Source of the DNA: Romanomermis culicivorax
Lineage: Eukaryota; Nematoda; Enoplea; Mermithida; Mermithidae
Direction: 5' to 3'
Assembly (NCBI GenBank): GCA_963922205.1
Contig: CAWUHX010000247.1
Location: 186,001-250,000, forward strand
DNA: 64,000 nucleotides
Below, piece by piece: positions 11,223-22,615 of this stretch. Within the stretch, counting starts at the first letter, position 1, and each line of letters opens with the position of its first letter. Position numbers and translations under genes: made by a program. The notes under the pieces were generated by a model. That model was not told where the DNA came from. It worked only from the letters and a program-made list of their open reading frames with translations, and did not search any database.

Positions 11223-14200
11223 TCAAATGTCGAACTTAGAATGTGTAGCAATGTTGTAAAGTTTAAAAATTTTACTCAATGGAGGATTTATAGAATCATC
11301 CATAAGAATTCTTTGGGCGAATTCTTCCAACGACGTATCATCCGCACTGGGGTTTTGTTCGCTATATTCTTCCTCCGGATCATCTGCGAAAAAATTACTT
11401 TACAATTTGACATGGATATTTTGGTGTAAAGTAACTTTCATCTTTGTCGTTAACTTTGGCGTCCAGTTCCTGCTGTTCGTCATCATCTAGAAAATGAGAT
11501 GTGTAAAGTATTTTTTATTGACTTTACACTTACATATTTCTTATTTAGTTTTCAGTAAGGGTAATTTTGTAGCTTACTTCCGGGTGGTTGTTGTTTAGTC
11601 CAGCGGTCCAACATCGTTGTGGGATTTTCTTGACCACGTCCACTGTAATCATATTCATCGTATTCTAAGCCCGGCTTGTCTGAAAAAACGACGTCTCGGA
11701 GAATTTTTTTCTTTACACTCAAAACAGGACTACGTCACTTTACACTAAACTGACTGTACTGGTTATCAGTTTTTTTCGAATGCTTCTAAACAGAGTGTAA
11801 AGCAAACGTTTTCAAACTTTCCCTAGAGCGTATGTGCTGCATATGATCACACATTTTCAGTTTTTTAAATGCTTGAAAATAGGATGTAAAGCAATTTTTC
11901 ATATTTTTTCTGCAGCAAGTGTCGCATATAACCCGAATTTTGTAAATTTCACTCAAAAAACTGATGCCACTTTTTTTGGGGGGGGGGGGGGAAACCGTAC
12001 AGTAAAATACAAACAACCTTATGGACAGTATTTTTACGTCATTTTTAAAAACCATAGTCTGCATGACACTTTACACTTAAAAATTTTCTAAAACTCCATT
12101 AATGTCTGCCACACTTGGAAAACACAGAATTTTACTTTACACACATTACGGAAATCGTTTTGTCTGGACTTTACACTAACCATTGACCAGAAGTTAATTT
12201 ATAAAAACAACAGTCTACTTGGAACAATTTACATTCTCTGACATCTGAAACTCTTCCAAAACTCCATTACTAAGCAAAAGTTTACACTCGAGCAACACAA
12301 CATTACTTTACACTAATCATTGAAAGTGTTCTGTTTGTATTTTGAGCTGGAAAATCAGTCTGCTTGAACATTTTACACTCCCTAAAAATCTTCTAAAATT
12401 CCATTACTAAGCAAATCTTCACAATGCTTAAACAATACAAGCTCACTTTACACTCATTATTTAAATCTTCATGTCTGCACTTTACACTGATAATTAACAG
12501 AAAAATAAAGCAAGAGTTTAGTTTTAGAAACAACTATCTGGTTGAACACTTTACACTCTAAAAATCATTTAGAATCCCATTGCTATGCAAATGTTTTCAA
12601 CACTTGAGCAATACAAATATACATTAGAATCATCCTGTCTGTATTTCACAATACTTGAGCAATACAATAACTCCACTTTACACTCATCGTAGAAATCGTT
12701 CTCTCATCACTTTACACTGGCAATCAACAGAAAAATTGACCAGTATATCATTGTAAAAACAACAGCCAACTCCAACTGAAACTTCATTGATACGCAAATA
12801 TTCTCAAACCTTGAGCAACACGATTTCACTTTACACCCACCCTTGAAATCTTTCTGCTAGTACTTTACACGGGAAAAAACTCTGTTTCAACAGTTTACTA
12901 CACTGTCCAAAAATCTTCTAAAGCTTTTTAACTAAGCAAGCTTTTACATGATTCGAGCAACCCAAATTCACATTACACTCACCTTTTGAATGATTCTGCC
13001 TGCACTTTACACTGGAAAGACACGTTTCTTGAACATATTTCACTTTACAAAAGGTTTCTGAAGCTCTACTACTGAGAAAATGTTTAAAAACACTTCAGCA
13101 ACACAAATTATCACCATTAAAATCGTTGTGTCTGCAGTTTACACTGGCAATCAGCAGCAAGATAAACCAGAAATTGCCTGACAACTTTACACTCTCCAAA
13201 AATCTTCTCAAAATCCATTACTGAGCAAATATTTACAACACTTGAGCAACAGACCTTTACTTTACACTCACCATAAAAATCATTGCCTTTATTTTACACT
13301 GAAAAATCTGTTCGAACATTCTACACCCTCCAAAAGCTTTCTAGAACCCTATTACTGAGAAAACTTTTACGTGACTCGAGCAACACAACTTTACTTTACA
13401 CTCACTGTCTGTAGTTTACACTGGAAAAAACATTGTTTGAACACTTTACACTTTCATAAAATATTCTAAAACTCCATTGCCAAGCAAACGTTTACAACAC
13501 TCGAGAAAGATAACTTCACTATACTTATCATGGAAATCATCATGAAAATCGTTCTGCCTCCACTTTACACTGGAGAAAACTTCATTTCAACACTTTACGC
13601 TCACCAAAAATCTTATGAAACTACATTACTAAGCAAATGTTTATAACACTCGAGGAAGATAACCTCACTCTACACTCACCATTGAAAGAGTTCTGCCTTT
13701 ACTTTACATATGAAAACACTCTCTTTACACTATCGGGAAATCTTCCAAAACTCCATTACCAAGCTAATGTTTACAACGCTTGAGGAAGATAACACTTTAC
13801 ACTCAACATTGAAATAGTCCTGCGTTTACTTTACACTAAAAAACAATGTGTTTGAACAATTTACACTGTTCAAGAATTTTCTGAAACTCGTTTACAAAGC
13901 AAACCTTGACACGAATTGAGCAACACAACTTAACTTCACACTCAGCATTGGAATCGTTCCCATTGTACTTAACACTAGAAAAACATTGTGTTTGAACGCT
14001 TTACACTCTCCGAAAATCTTGAAAAACTCCATTATTAAGCAAATGTTTGCAACATTTGAGGAGGATAACTTCACTTAACACTCACCATTAAAATCGTTCT
14101 GTCTGCACTTTACACTGGAAAAACATCTGTTTGAACACTTTACACTATCGAAAAATCTTTCAAAACTGGATTACCAAGCAAATGCTTACAACACTTGAGG

Positions 14201-17200
14201 AAAATTACACTCCCCATTAAAATAGTTATGTGTGTACTTTACACTAAAAAACACTATGTTTGAACAATTTACACTCATCAAAAATTTTCTGAAACTCGTT
14301 TAAAAAACAAACGTTTACACGAATCGTGCAACACAACTTCACTTTACACTCAGCATTGAAATCGTTGGGTCTGTATTTTACTCTCGGAAAACACTCTGTT
14401 TGAACACTTTACACTCATCAAAAATCTTGAGAAATTTCATTATTAAGCAAATGTTTGCAATACTTGAGGAGGATAACTTCACCTTACACTCACCATTGAA
14501 ATAGTTCGGTGTGCACTCTACACTGGAGAAAATTCTATTTCAACACTTTACACTCTCCAACATTCTTTTAAAACTCCATTACTCAGCAAATGTTTACAAC
14601 ACTCCAGGAAGATAACTTCCTTTTACACTCACCATTAAAATCGTTCTGTCTACACTTTACGCTGGCAATCAACAGAAAAATAAACAAGAAGTTCATTTTT
14701 TCAAAAAAATAAAAATAATTAGATGTTCGATATCCCAACGTTTTTATAATAAATAAAGCAGAAAAAAATTCGGAATAATAAAAAAATTTTTTTAATCATT
14801 ATTCATCGACGATTAACATTAAACTATTGGAATTATTCATCAAGAATAAATTCCTTTTTAATAAATACGAATCTTGATTTATAAAATCTCCCGATTCCAA
14901 ACTAGATTCTAAATTTTGATTGGCGTGAAATTTTCGAAAATTGTCCTCCTCTTGTTCTTTGATGGTCGACAATTGGTGATTTAGTTTACATTTTTTGGGC
15001 CAAAAATCGTCATTGTTGTTTTTGTTGTAAACTAGGCTTAAATCGACGCCCATTTTTCGAAAATTCGGGGCGCATTTCTTTTTCGGGGGAAATTTTCTAT
15101 TCAATTTTTTGCCTCGGCCGAAAAATCGACTTTTAGCGGCGGTTGCGCGACGTTTTCCTGCGAGAGAAAAAATAGTTTACACAAAGTTTACATTGTAGAA
15201 AAGTTTTCTCGGTTCAATTCATGTTCAGCTCGTTTTACATAAACATTCAATGATACCACCTTACACAGCACTATTTTACACATTTTGAACTATTTTACTA
15301 TAAACAAGCCACTTTACTACTTGAAAGTACTTCACTACTTTAAACTTATTACTTTACACTCTATTTTTTAAAACTAATTCATTAGGTTAAACAAGTTTAT
15401 TAGTTTAAACTACTTCATTACTTTAAACTACTTCATTACTTTAAACTACTTCATTACTTTAAACTACTTCATTACTTTAAACTACTTCATTACTTTAAAC
15501 TGTTATAATACTTTAAACTAGTTCAAATTACTTTACTACATTAATATTTTAAACTACCTTGAACAATTTTTTCCCTATTTTGAACTATATTTTATTACTT
15601 TAATAATTTTGACTACTTTAATGTTTTGAAGTTTAAACTCATTTTCTACCTCGATACTTTACACTTTTTTACTACCAAGTTCTTCTTTGAACTACTTCAC
15701 TTATGTGAACAAACTGTACAATTTTTAATTTTTTACCATCTTTCCACTTTGAACAACTTTACAACCCTGAATACTTCGTACTGGTACGTTCAACTACTTT
15801 CCAACTTTGAACTACTTCACCACTTTAAACTACTTTACTTCTGCAAACGACTTTACTACTTCACTACTGTAAACTACTTTACTACTTTACTACTTTACAC
15901 TAATTTACAACTTTTAACTACTATACTACTTTAAACAACTCCATTTTACTACTTTAAAGTACTTCACTACTTTAAACTACTCTTCTTTACTACTTTAAAC
16001 TACTCTACTTTACTACTTTAAATTACTCTACTTTACTACTTTAAATTACTCTACTTTACCACTTTAAACTACTCTACTTTACCACTTTAAACTACTCCAC
16101 TTTACCACTTTAAACTACTTCACTACTTAAACTACTCTACTTCACTATTTTAAGCCATTTTGCTACTTTAAGCTAGTTCAGTTTACTACTTTAAAGTACT
16201 TTACTTTACCACTTCAGACTGCCTTACATTATTACTTTAAACTATTTTACTTCACTACTTAAAGCTATTTAAGCTACTTTACTTCACTACTTTAAACTAT
16301 TTGACTGAATTTATGGTTCAAACTAAATTATTAAGTTTATACTCTAAACTACTTTACTACCTCGATTACTTTGAACTGTATTAATAGCTTTATTTTTCAA
16401 ACCACTTTACGCCTTTGAACTAGCTCACTACTATAAACTTCTCTACTACTTTAAACCACTTTACTACGTCAACTTTATTGAAAATTTTAAACTACTTTAC
16501 TACTTCAAAATATTTTACTACCATGAACCAATTTACTTCTTTGAGCTACTTTAGTACTTTAAACAACTATACTACTTCAAGCTACTCTAAACTATTCCAA
16601 GCTCCTCTAAACAACTACAAAACTTCACACTGCTTCAGGCCATTACACTACTTTACACTACTTTAAGCTACTCTAGTACTTGGAAACTACCCCAGTTGTT
16701 TGCACTACTTTGAACTGACATCGTATTCTACACTTCTTAAACGCATTCTAGCACTTTACATTATATTATACTACTTTAGTAGTTTACACTACTTCAAACT
16801 AGTCTACTACTTTACTCTGTTTTAAACCATTATAGTACTTGTCACTACTTTAAACTACTCTTGCAATTTACACTAACTCGGACCATACACGCACATAGGG
16901 GGTAGGGGGGGGGGTAAACCCCCATACCAGAGACCCTGGCCACCCCCACCTGGTCCAAAAAATCGTCAAACACCCCCCTTTTCGAGACCACTTTTTTGAT
17001 GATTTTTGTGCATATTTTGTATGAAAAACAAGCTTTCAGAACATTTTTTTGTTTTTTGCTGCCCGACCACCCCTCCCCGCTGAATAAAAAGTCCAAGGAC
17101 CCTCCCCCTGGAAAATTCTTGCTGTGCATGTCCGACTCAGACCGCACTAGTACTTCACGCTACCTCAAGCCACTCCAGTACTTTACACTACTGTGAACTA

Positions 17201-18731
17201 CCCTGTATTTTACACTATTGTAAACTACTCTGATACTTTTAACTTATACTACTTTTGTACCTTGCAATACTTTAAACTAATACACAGCTTTACACCACTT
17301 TTCTAATTCACCCAACTTTACAATTTTGTAAACTTTACTACTTTAAAAATTTTGAAAAGTGTAAAGTTCCGTACTTCTCCGTTCGAGCAGATTGTACCAA
17401 AATCCGCTAACTTTCGCCCACGAAGAATTAGGCGAAACTTGACGACGCAATTTTCGTCGAATTTCGTCCGGCTCGATATCATCCGTATCTGGTTCGATAT
17501 TTAAATTTTGTTCGGGTACATATTCGAAAATTGTAGCCGGCGAGTTTTCATCTACGAGTAGAAAGAAAAACGAGAGCTTTACACTCTGTGCACACTGAAT
17601 TTTACACTCTGTTTACAGTGAACTTTACACTCTGTTTACACTGAACTTTACACTCTGTTTACATTGAACTTTACACTTTGTTCACACTGAGTTACACACT
17701 GGTTACACTGAACTTTACACTCTGTTTACATTGAGTGTAAAGCATGGAAAATTTAGAGTGTAAACTTACCGTCAATCTTCCAATTATCTAAACCGTAAAT
17801 TAGCGGATGGGTGATTAAAATGGTCGAATTGAAAATCAACGATATACCGATCAAATAGTCGTTTAAATCTAGTTTACACAATTTGAAAAAAATTAAAATT
17901 GTTACACCTGCCCAGGATAGAAAATGGCCGAATAAAATTTGCATAAATTTGACCAACAATCCCGAACGATCGTAAAATGTAAAGATTAAACGACGAGCTC
18001 GACATTCTAGGAAATATTGTTGGCGATTCGACGAGCCCAGCTTTACATTTTTTAAAACTTTCTTTTGTATAACGATAATACGTAAAATTTGCGTGTAATA
18101 ATACACGAGTGTAAAGTAGGGGCATACGACGAAGCATAGGAAATAGAGTGTAAAGTAGTAGAAGTAATCCGACGACCAAATTTGCCAGTAGTTTAAAGGC
18201 GATGTAAAGTCGTCATTGTAAAGTTGAAATTTTTTAATGGAAAAATGTGGGGGGCACGAAGCTGTTGTTAAAAGTAGAGTAACCAAAAGTGTAAACAAGA
18301 AACAAGATCGTTTATTGAAACGTTTCCGGTATCGTAAAGGCCTAGCTATGGCGTAAAACCTGTTGATGAAAAGTTGTGTAAATTTGGTTTAAACTACTTA
18401 AATTGTAAACTAACCTTTCCAAGGATATGATACCCGATGTAAAGCTGCAGCAAGCCAAACACGAAATATGTACGAATAAAGACCAAATATTTAAATTATA
18501 GAAAATTGGATGGTGTAAATCGACGACGTAAAACGCCGAAAATTTTACTATATTTAAAATGACGTCGAAAAAACACCACAAACAAGACCAAAAAACGAAA
18601 ATGTCCAAATTTTGAAATGGCGTCAATTTGGCGATAAATTTTATTAAAACTAAAAAATTTAAAATCAAAGCCCAAAAAGTTTGGCTAATTTCTAAAAAAT
18701 TTAAAAAATATTCCACCGATTTGGGTAACAT
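11223..18731 (-). CDS. peptide-type rhodopsin GPCR, seven-exon form (521 aa)
   Basis: Minus-strand exons: 18731-18415, 18359-17770, 17551-17375, 15157-14990, 11679-11578, 11486-11436 and 11383-11223. Lengths sum to 1,566 bases, divisible by three, with consistent phases throughout. TM1-TM3 lie in exon 1. The first junction joins LER to FYAIARPLRYRKRF, giving an ERF variant of the DRY box at residues 105-107 and a canonical intracellular loop 2. TM5-TM7 are in exon 2, with ITHPLIYG standing for NPxxY. The rest is an acidic then basic cytoplasmic tail: exon 3 begins DENSPATIFEYVPEQN, and exon 7 carries a similar EEEYSEQNPSADD. Large introns 3 and 4 are satellite. The start is the ATG just before TM1; TTG-initiated upstream codons exist but are unlikely. 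The receptor class looks peptidergic; the ligand is unknown. Confidence 0.82.
11690..14730. repeat. about 120-140-bp satellite in GPCR intron
   Basis: Tandem units contain ACTTTACACTCACCATTGAA, ATCGTTCTGTCTGCACTTTA, CACTGG, TTTGAACACTTTACACTC and CCATTACTAAGCAAATGTTT. Neighbouring ATCGTTCTGTC marks are spaced about 122-142 bases. The array fills intron 4 of the minus-strand GPCR gene. A run of twelve or more G residues interrupts it near 11980. Confidence 0.85.
14799..18731 (-). CDS. same GPCR, four-exon form with early stop (480 aa)
   Basis: If the GTAAAC donor at 14989 is not used, exon 4 reads through from 15157 to the TAA at 14799-14801. The tail is then LNHQLSTIKEQEEDN onward, ending in LMLIVDE. 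The total is 1,443 bases with intact phase. Both ends are open and coding-like, so this may be an alternative 3' end rather than an error. The exon 4 segment shared by both forms is very basic (FFGRGKKLNRKFPPKKK), a plausible membrane-proximal tail. Confidence 0.6.
15250..17345. repeat. ACTTTAAACTACTTC microsatellite-like array in GPCR intron
   Basis: Around 2 kb of units near 17-18 bases (TACTTTAAACTACTTCAT), best preserved at 15412-15500 and 15960-16140, filling intron 3 of the minus-strand GPCR. A dispersed repeat interrupts it at 16870-17135. Confidence 0.85.
16870..17135. repeat. G/C-run dispersed repeat inserted in satellite
   Basis: Contains G10-type and C-rich runs, then GTGCATATTTTGTATGAAAA, ACAAGCTT, and CCCTCCCC. 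A related segment is at 26470-26640. It interrupts the TTTAAACTACTT array and is therefore younger than it. Confidence 0.6.
17575..17745. repeat. TTTACACTCTGTTTACACTGAAC tandem array, GPCR intron 2
   Basis: About seven imperfect copies of a 22-23-base unit filling most of the 218-base intron 17552-17769. Confidence 0.8.
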
Positions 18732-18861
18732 TATAATTATACTTATAAAGGAAATTTTTCGCGCAACCCCCGCGAACAACTGCTTAGAGGGCTTATATAT
18801 AACATAACATTATAACATAGGCAAAAAGTTTCAAATAATTATATTTCATAAATTTTTTTCC

Positions 18862-19245
18862 TCAACCGAACCTCAAAATTGTGTCTTGCGACGAAGAAGC
18901 GTAGGGTGCGGCGGCGGCTTGTCGACCATTGCCGCTGGCCATATACGGGTACCAAAAGCCGCTAAACCGTTTGGCGGCTGGGTTCAAAAATGGCGTCGAC
19001 ATTGGCCCCGCGGCATTGTACTCCACCATCCACAACACCGGCCCCGGAGCCAAATCTTGACCTTGAGGCGGCGTTTGACCAACGGCGCCCGGTGGTGATG
19101 GCTGCAGCGAACGTCTCAACAGCGTTCCTCTGGTCAACGAGAACATGGGCGCCGGGGCCACTGACGCTTCGATCAAAAAAATCAAACATAAGAAAGTATG
19201 CATAATTGAACGCTTCAATTCCCACACAAATGAAAATTCTAACAT
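18862..19245 (-). CDS. RFamide-like neuropeptide precursor, single exon (127 aa)
   Basis: Starts ATG at 19245 and ends TGA at 18864-18862. A signal peptide spans residues 1-30, with hydrophobic core HTFLCLIFLI (16-25) and a likely cut after Ser-Val-Ala. The mature part opens near SLTRGTLLRR (36-45, dibasic end). A second dibasic site KR (92-93) releases FSGFWYPYMASGN followed by Gly-Arg, an amidation-plus-cleavage signal. The last peptide, QAAAAPYASSSQDTILRFG, ends at the stop codon with RFG, so it would give a C-terminal RF-amide, possibly with pyroglutamate in front. A TATATA-like stretch lies upstream near 19265. It is transcribed toward the GPCR gene, whose ATG is 130 bases beyond the stop. 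Codon use matches the confirmed genes nearby. Family assignment rests on architecture and the RFG end; I do not recognise a named orthologue. Confidence 0.68.
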   Translation of the reverse strand: MLEFSFVWELKRSIMHTFLCLIFLIEASVAPAPMFSLTRGTLLRRSLQPSPPGAVGQTPPQGQDLAPGPVLWMVEYNAAGPMSTPFLNPAAKRFSGFWYPYMASGNGRQAAAAPYASSSQDTILRFG

Positions 19246-19912
19246 TTTCTTGGTGATATAAACGCGCTATATAAAAAGGTTAATAACCCCGGCTGAAATT
19301 AAAAATCGTAAATTTAGCTTAAATGGAAAAATTTTCAATCTTACCTTTTTGATGTGATTGATGATGGTCTTTTTAAAATTAAAGCGCTTTAAGATGTAGG
19401 TTTTGACGTGAAAATCGTTCATTTATTGAAATTTAGCTCGTCGAGTAGTGATATAACATTTCGATGATGGCTTCGAATTCTGGTAAGTAAGGATTCCGCA
19501 TGCGCATTAGATGTTTTTAGGCATCAAATTATGATCTAGACAAGCTTAAAAATTGCCTTTTGATACATCAAGCGAACTATGGCTTCCTATGATTGGCATG
19601 TAAAAAATTGGCAACAATCCTGAAAAAAACTGAGTTCAATTTTCCCCCATTTCATAATCAATTTCTAGCATCAAAATTGGCAACTCTCGGCGCAATCATC
19701 ATAAGATAAGGAACAATTGCTGATCAAATTTCCAGAGGATCTGCCATAGTCGCTTAATATAATGTAAAATCAGTAGCCATCATGCATCAAAAATCCTAGG
19801 ATTTTTACAAGCTGAGACCACGACTAGTCACATTAGCTTCCGATGAAGCAAGAAAGTCAACCCAAATTGCTAAACCTTCACTCACTTACCAAAGCTTCCT
19901 GAAACACAAAGC

Positions 19913-20145
19913 ATACCTGTACTTGGGAGGGGTTGGAGGGGGACCCCCCCCCCCCAACTTGGCCAACTCTGTACCCAAAATCATTTACCCCCAACCCCCC
20001 CCAAGTTTGGAAAAAATAAAAATTATCTGCAGAAAAGTGTATGTTTTTTGGCTTTTTTTGGGAAAAATTTCGACTTTTTTTCTACCCCACCCCAAAATTT
20101 CGAATTTACCCCCCCCCCCCAACTGGTCGGAGGTCTTACAGGTAT
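19913..20145. mobile_element. small MITE with ATACCTGTA ends and G/C runs
   Basis: ATACCTGTA at 19913-19921 is inverted as TACAGGTAT at 20137-20145. The interior carries C11-C12 runs and a mirrored G-rich arm, so it folds back on itself. No coding capacity. Confidence 0.5.
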
Positions 20146-20346
20146 GACACAAAGTAGTCAAAAATAAGTATAAATGAACAAGGCGTGCTAAAGTACAAGG
20201 TAAAAATACACGAGAATGAAGTGAGCACCACAAATTGAAAGCCAAGTCAGTAACTATACGGGCCCTTACAAGGGGTACATTTCCATGTAGAAAGTTCACC
20301 TGAGGCTTCAATGCGCAAAACTCGACCTCAATGCTCCTCGAGCAAT

Positions 20347-20720
20347 ATGTTGAAGGGCTTCTTGGGTGGCGCCACAGCTGTCCCACCACTGGCCAATGTC
20401 AGGGTAGGTGTAACCATCCCGACCGGGGCTCAACAAAAATGGCCAGGTTTGGGACCCGTGGATTGGCTAAAACATCAATCCTACGGATGGAATGTTGTAT
20501 GTTACTATACAATATCCCTCTGCCCTTGGAGAAACAGGGGGACCCCTGGTACGGTCACCAGTGTTGAAGGGCTTCCTGGGTGGTGTTGCAGCTGTCCCAC
20601 CACTGGCCAATGTCAGAGTAGGTGTAACCATCCCGACCAGGGCTCAACAAAAATGGCCCGGTTCGGGACCCGTGGATTGGCTACATCAATCCTATGGGTG
20701 GAATGTTGTATGTTACCATA
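20347..20720. repeat. 214-bp unit, two tandem copies
   Basis: The unit starts TGTTGAAGGGCTTC at 20347 and again at 20562. It includes GCTGTCCCACCACTGGCC, TAACCATCCCGACC, CAACAAAAATGGCC and GGAATGTTGTATGTTAC. Open frames run across both copies but are repeat-driven, in several frames, and start nowhere convincing. Confidence 0.65.
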
Positions 20721-20724
20721 CAAC

Positions 20725-21140
20725 AAAAAAAGACGCCTGAGGATCATAGAATCTAACAACCTAATGGTTTTGATCGTTTTTCTACAACATTTTCACAAAA
20801 AATTTTGTTCGAGACATATTTTTTAATGTATTCAGGAGATATAAGTTACAAATTTTGCAAAATGACATGTGTTCTTTGATGATTTCCTATGCTTTAGCAT
20901 TGTTTTCAAGACGCATTTTATACTGTGACAAGACACAATTTTCCATGTTTTGTTTGAAAAATATGAGTCAAAAAAGTGAAAAACGTGTTCCAAAAAGAAT
21001 GCTTAAGCTCAGGGAATTAGTGAAAAACGTGTCCAAAATACATGAGAAATGTATCTCGAGCAAAATTCTTCCTGAAAGTTTTGCAAAAAAATGAGTAGAA
21101 GCATTAGATTTTTAGATTCTATGGCCTTCAGGCGTTTTTC
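20725..21140. mobile_element. MITE with about 40-bp inverted ends
   Basis: AAAAAGACGCCTGAGG with ATAGAATCTAA on the left is mirrored on the right by TTAGATTCTATGGCCTTCAG then GCGTTTTT. A second inverted pair (GTTCGAGACATATTTT and ATGTATCTCGAGCAAAATT) lies further in. There is no transposase; open frames are short. Confidence 0.65.
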
Positions 21141-21222
21141 TAAATTTTTCCAACAATGCAGGACAAACCGAGTATTATAGTCAACAGCTATAGCTTTGGG
21201 TGTACTTTCTACATAGTGACAC

Positions 21223-21401
21223 GTAATGGGTAAACGCGTTGCCATCGTAACCATCGCCAAACACTGTTTGAAAAATAATGCTCGACCGGGATTCGAACCC
21301 AGGTCTCTGTGACTATAGTGCAGCGTTCTTCCGATTGAACTACTGAGCCAGTGTTGGGATTGTTACGAAGGGGTGATGTACGGCTGTGCAACACGTGACA
21401 T
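21223..21401 (-). repeat. tRNA-derived repeat, copy 1
   Basis: The minus strand of 21281-21350 holds A box TGGCTCAGTAGTTCAATCGG, anticodon-like CTATAGT, and a T-arm with loop TTCGAAT. The acceptor ends do not pair, so this is a tRNA-derived element rather than a working tRNA. The same block repeats at 21494. Confidence 0.65.
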
Positions 21402-21493
21402 TCCCCCCCTTGAAAGAAGGACGACCTCGTCCGTTTAAGATGCAGGTTCTGCAGCCCACCAATGTGGGACCAATCCAAGCCTCGCCATGACAT

Positions 21494-21671
21494 GTAATGG
21501 GTAAACGCGTTGCCATCGTAACCATCGCCAAACACTGTTCGAAAAATAATGCTCAACCGGGATTCGAACCCGGGTCTCTGTGACTATAGTGCAGCGTTCT
21601 TCTGATTGAACTACTGAGCCAGTGTTGGGATTGTTACGAAGGGGTGATGTACGGCCGTGCGACACGTGACA
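21494..21671 (-). repeat. tRNA-derived repeat, copy 2
   Basis: Near-identical to copy 1, 271 bases downstream and in the same orientation. The tRNA-like part is 21552-21621, with a perfect T stem CCGGG/CCCGG. Both copies end in GTACGGC(T/C)GTGC and ACACGTGACA. Confidence 0.65.
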
Positions 21672-22032
21672 ATAGAAGTCGAATTTTACAGGTTGGAGCT
21701 TCAGCGTACTCATTACATGGAAGTCAGATTTTACATGTTGAAGCCTTGGGTGTACCTTCTACACCCCTCTATCGCCCCACATGCTAAATGAAATTTAGAT
21801 TGTATTGCATCATGGACTATACTTTCTAAACCCCTGTATGGCCGCATATGTAATACCAATGCGAATTGAATGAATAGTTGACCAAAGGCCCAACTATTTA
21901 TACACACAAAACGACGATCACATGAAATTACATAGTTCGCCATGGGAGCCTGATGTGCACGTGCAAACACATCAGTTGTGTACCCCTGTTGAGGCGACCT
22001 GTTCCCGCTACTTGGGGCTTCAGTAAAAGTTA

Positions 22033-22106
22033 GGCTCGGTCTGGGAATTGAACCCAGGACCTTGCGGCTACCATCCCCACGCTCTAACCAACTGAGCCGA
22101 CCGAGC
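22033..22106 (-). tRNA. tRNA-like cloverleaf, anticodon GGT (Thr) or pseudogene
   Basis: The minus strand gives a 74-base cloverleaf: acceptor GCTCGGT pairs perfectly with ACCGAGC, D stem GCTC/GAGC, T stem CTGGG/CCCAG with loop TTCAATT, variable AGGTC. The anticodon loop ATGGTAG places GGT at 34-36, reading Thr codons, but the anticodon stem TGGGG/CCGCA has one G-G mismatch. The D-arm region resembles eukaryotic tRNA-Ile. GGT is rare in eukaryotic tRNA-Thr sets (AGT is usual), so a repeat-derived pseudogene is quite possible. Confidence 0.55.
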
Positions 22107-22615
22107 AGTGGGAAAAGCGCTCTCTTTTTGCAACAATTCGTAGTTGAGGTGGCTGCTTTGGCCACTCTCAACACCCATTGTATGGGCCTGTATAACTACC
22201 CACATATTTACTACAGTGGTACTTTGCAAATGACTACCGAAAGTGACACAAATGTGAAAATGCAAATTAATTAATAGTTTCACAATACAACAAAAAATTT
22301 AAAAAAATGAGAAAATAAGACCAGACAAGAGAACCAACCTACAACTGAAATCATCCAGCTACAGTAATAATTGAGAAATCCTTTTGCTTTGTTGTTTGAT
22401 AGTCAAACGTGGGGGTCGATTTGGTTGTAAAACACAACTTTGTGAAGTTGCGAATAAAATTACCAAAACAGACATTGTTGGATCCTCATTGGCAAAATTT
22501 GGGTGTTTGTTTGTGTTGTTCGTAGCCACATCAGCCTCCTCTTTGCAACACACTGACAGAGCATTTCCATTTTCTAGCCAAATGTTTTCCATCGACCTTA
22601 ATCTTTTGGTTGACG

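Noticed and set aside
20311-20826. 171-codon plus-strand open frame
   Set aside because: Spans a 214-base tandem duplication with several parallel frames open; no motif, and its C-terminus runs into a MITE.
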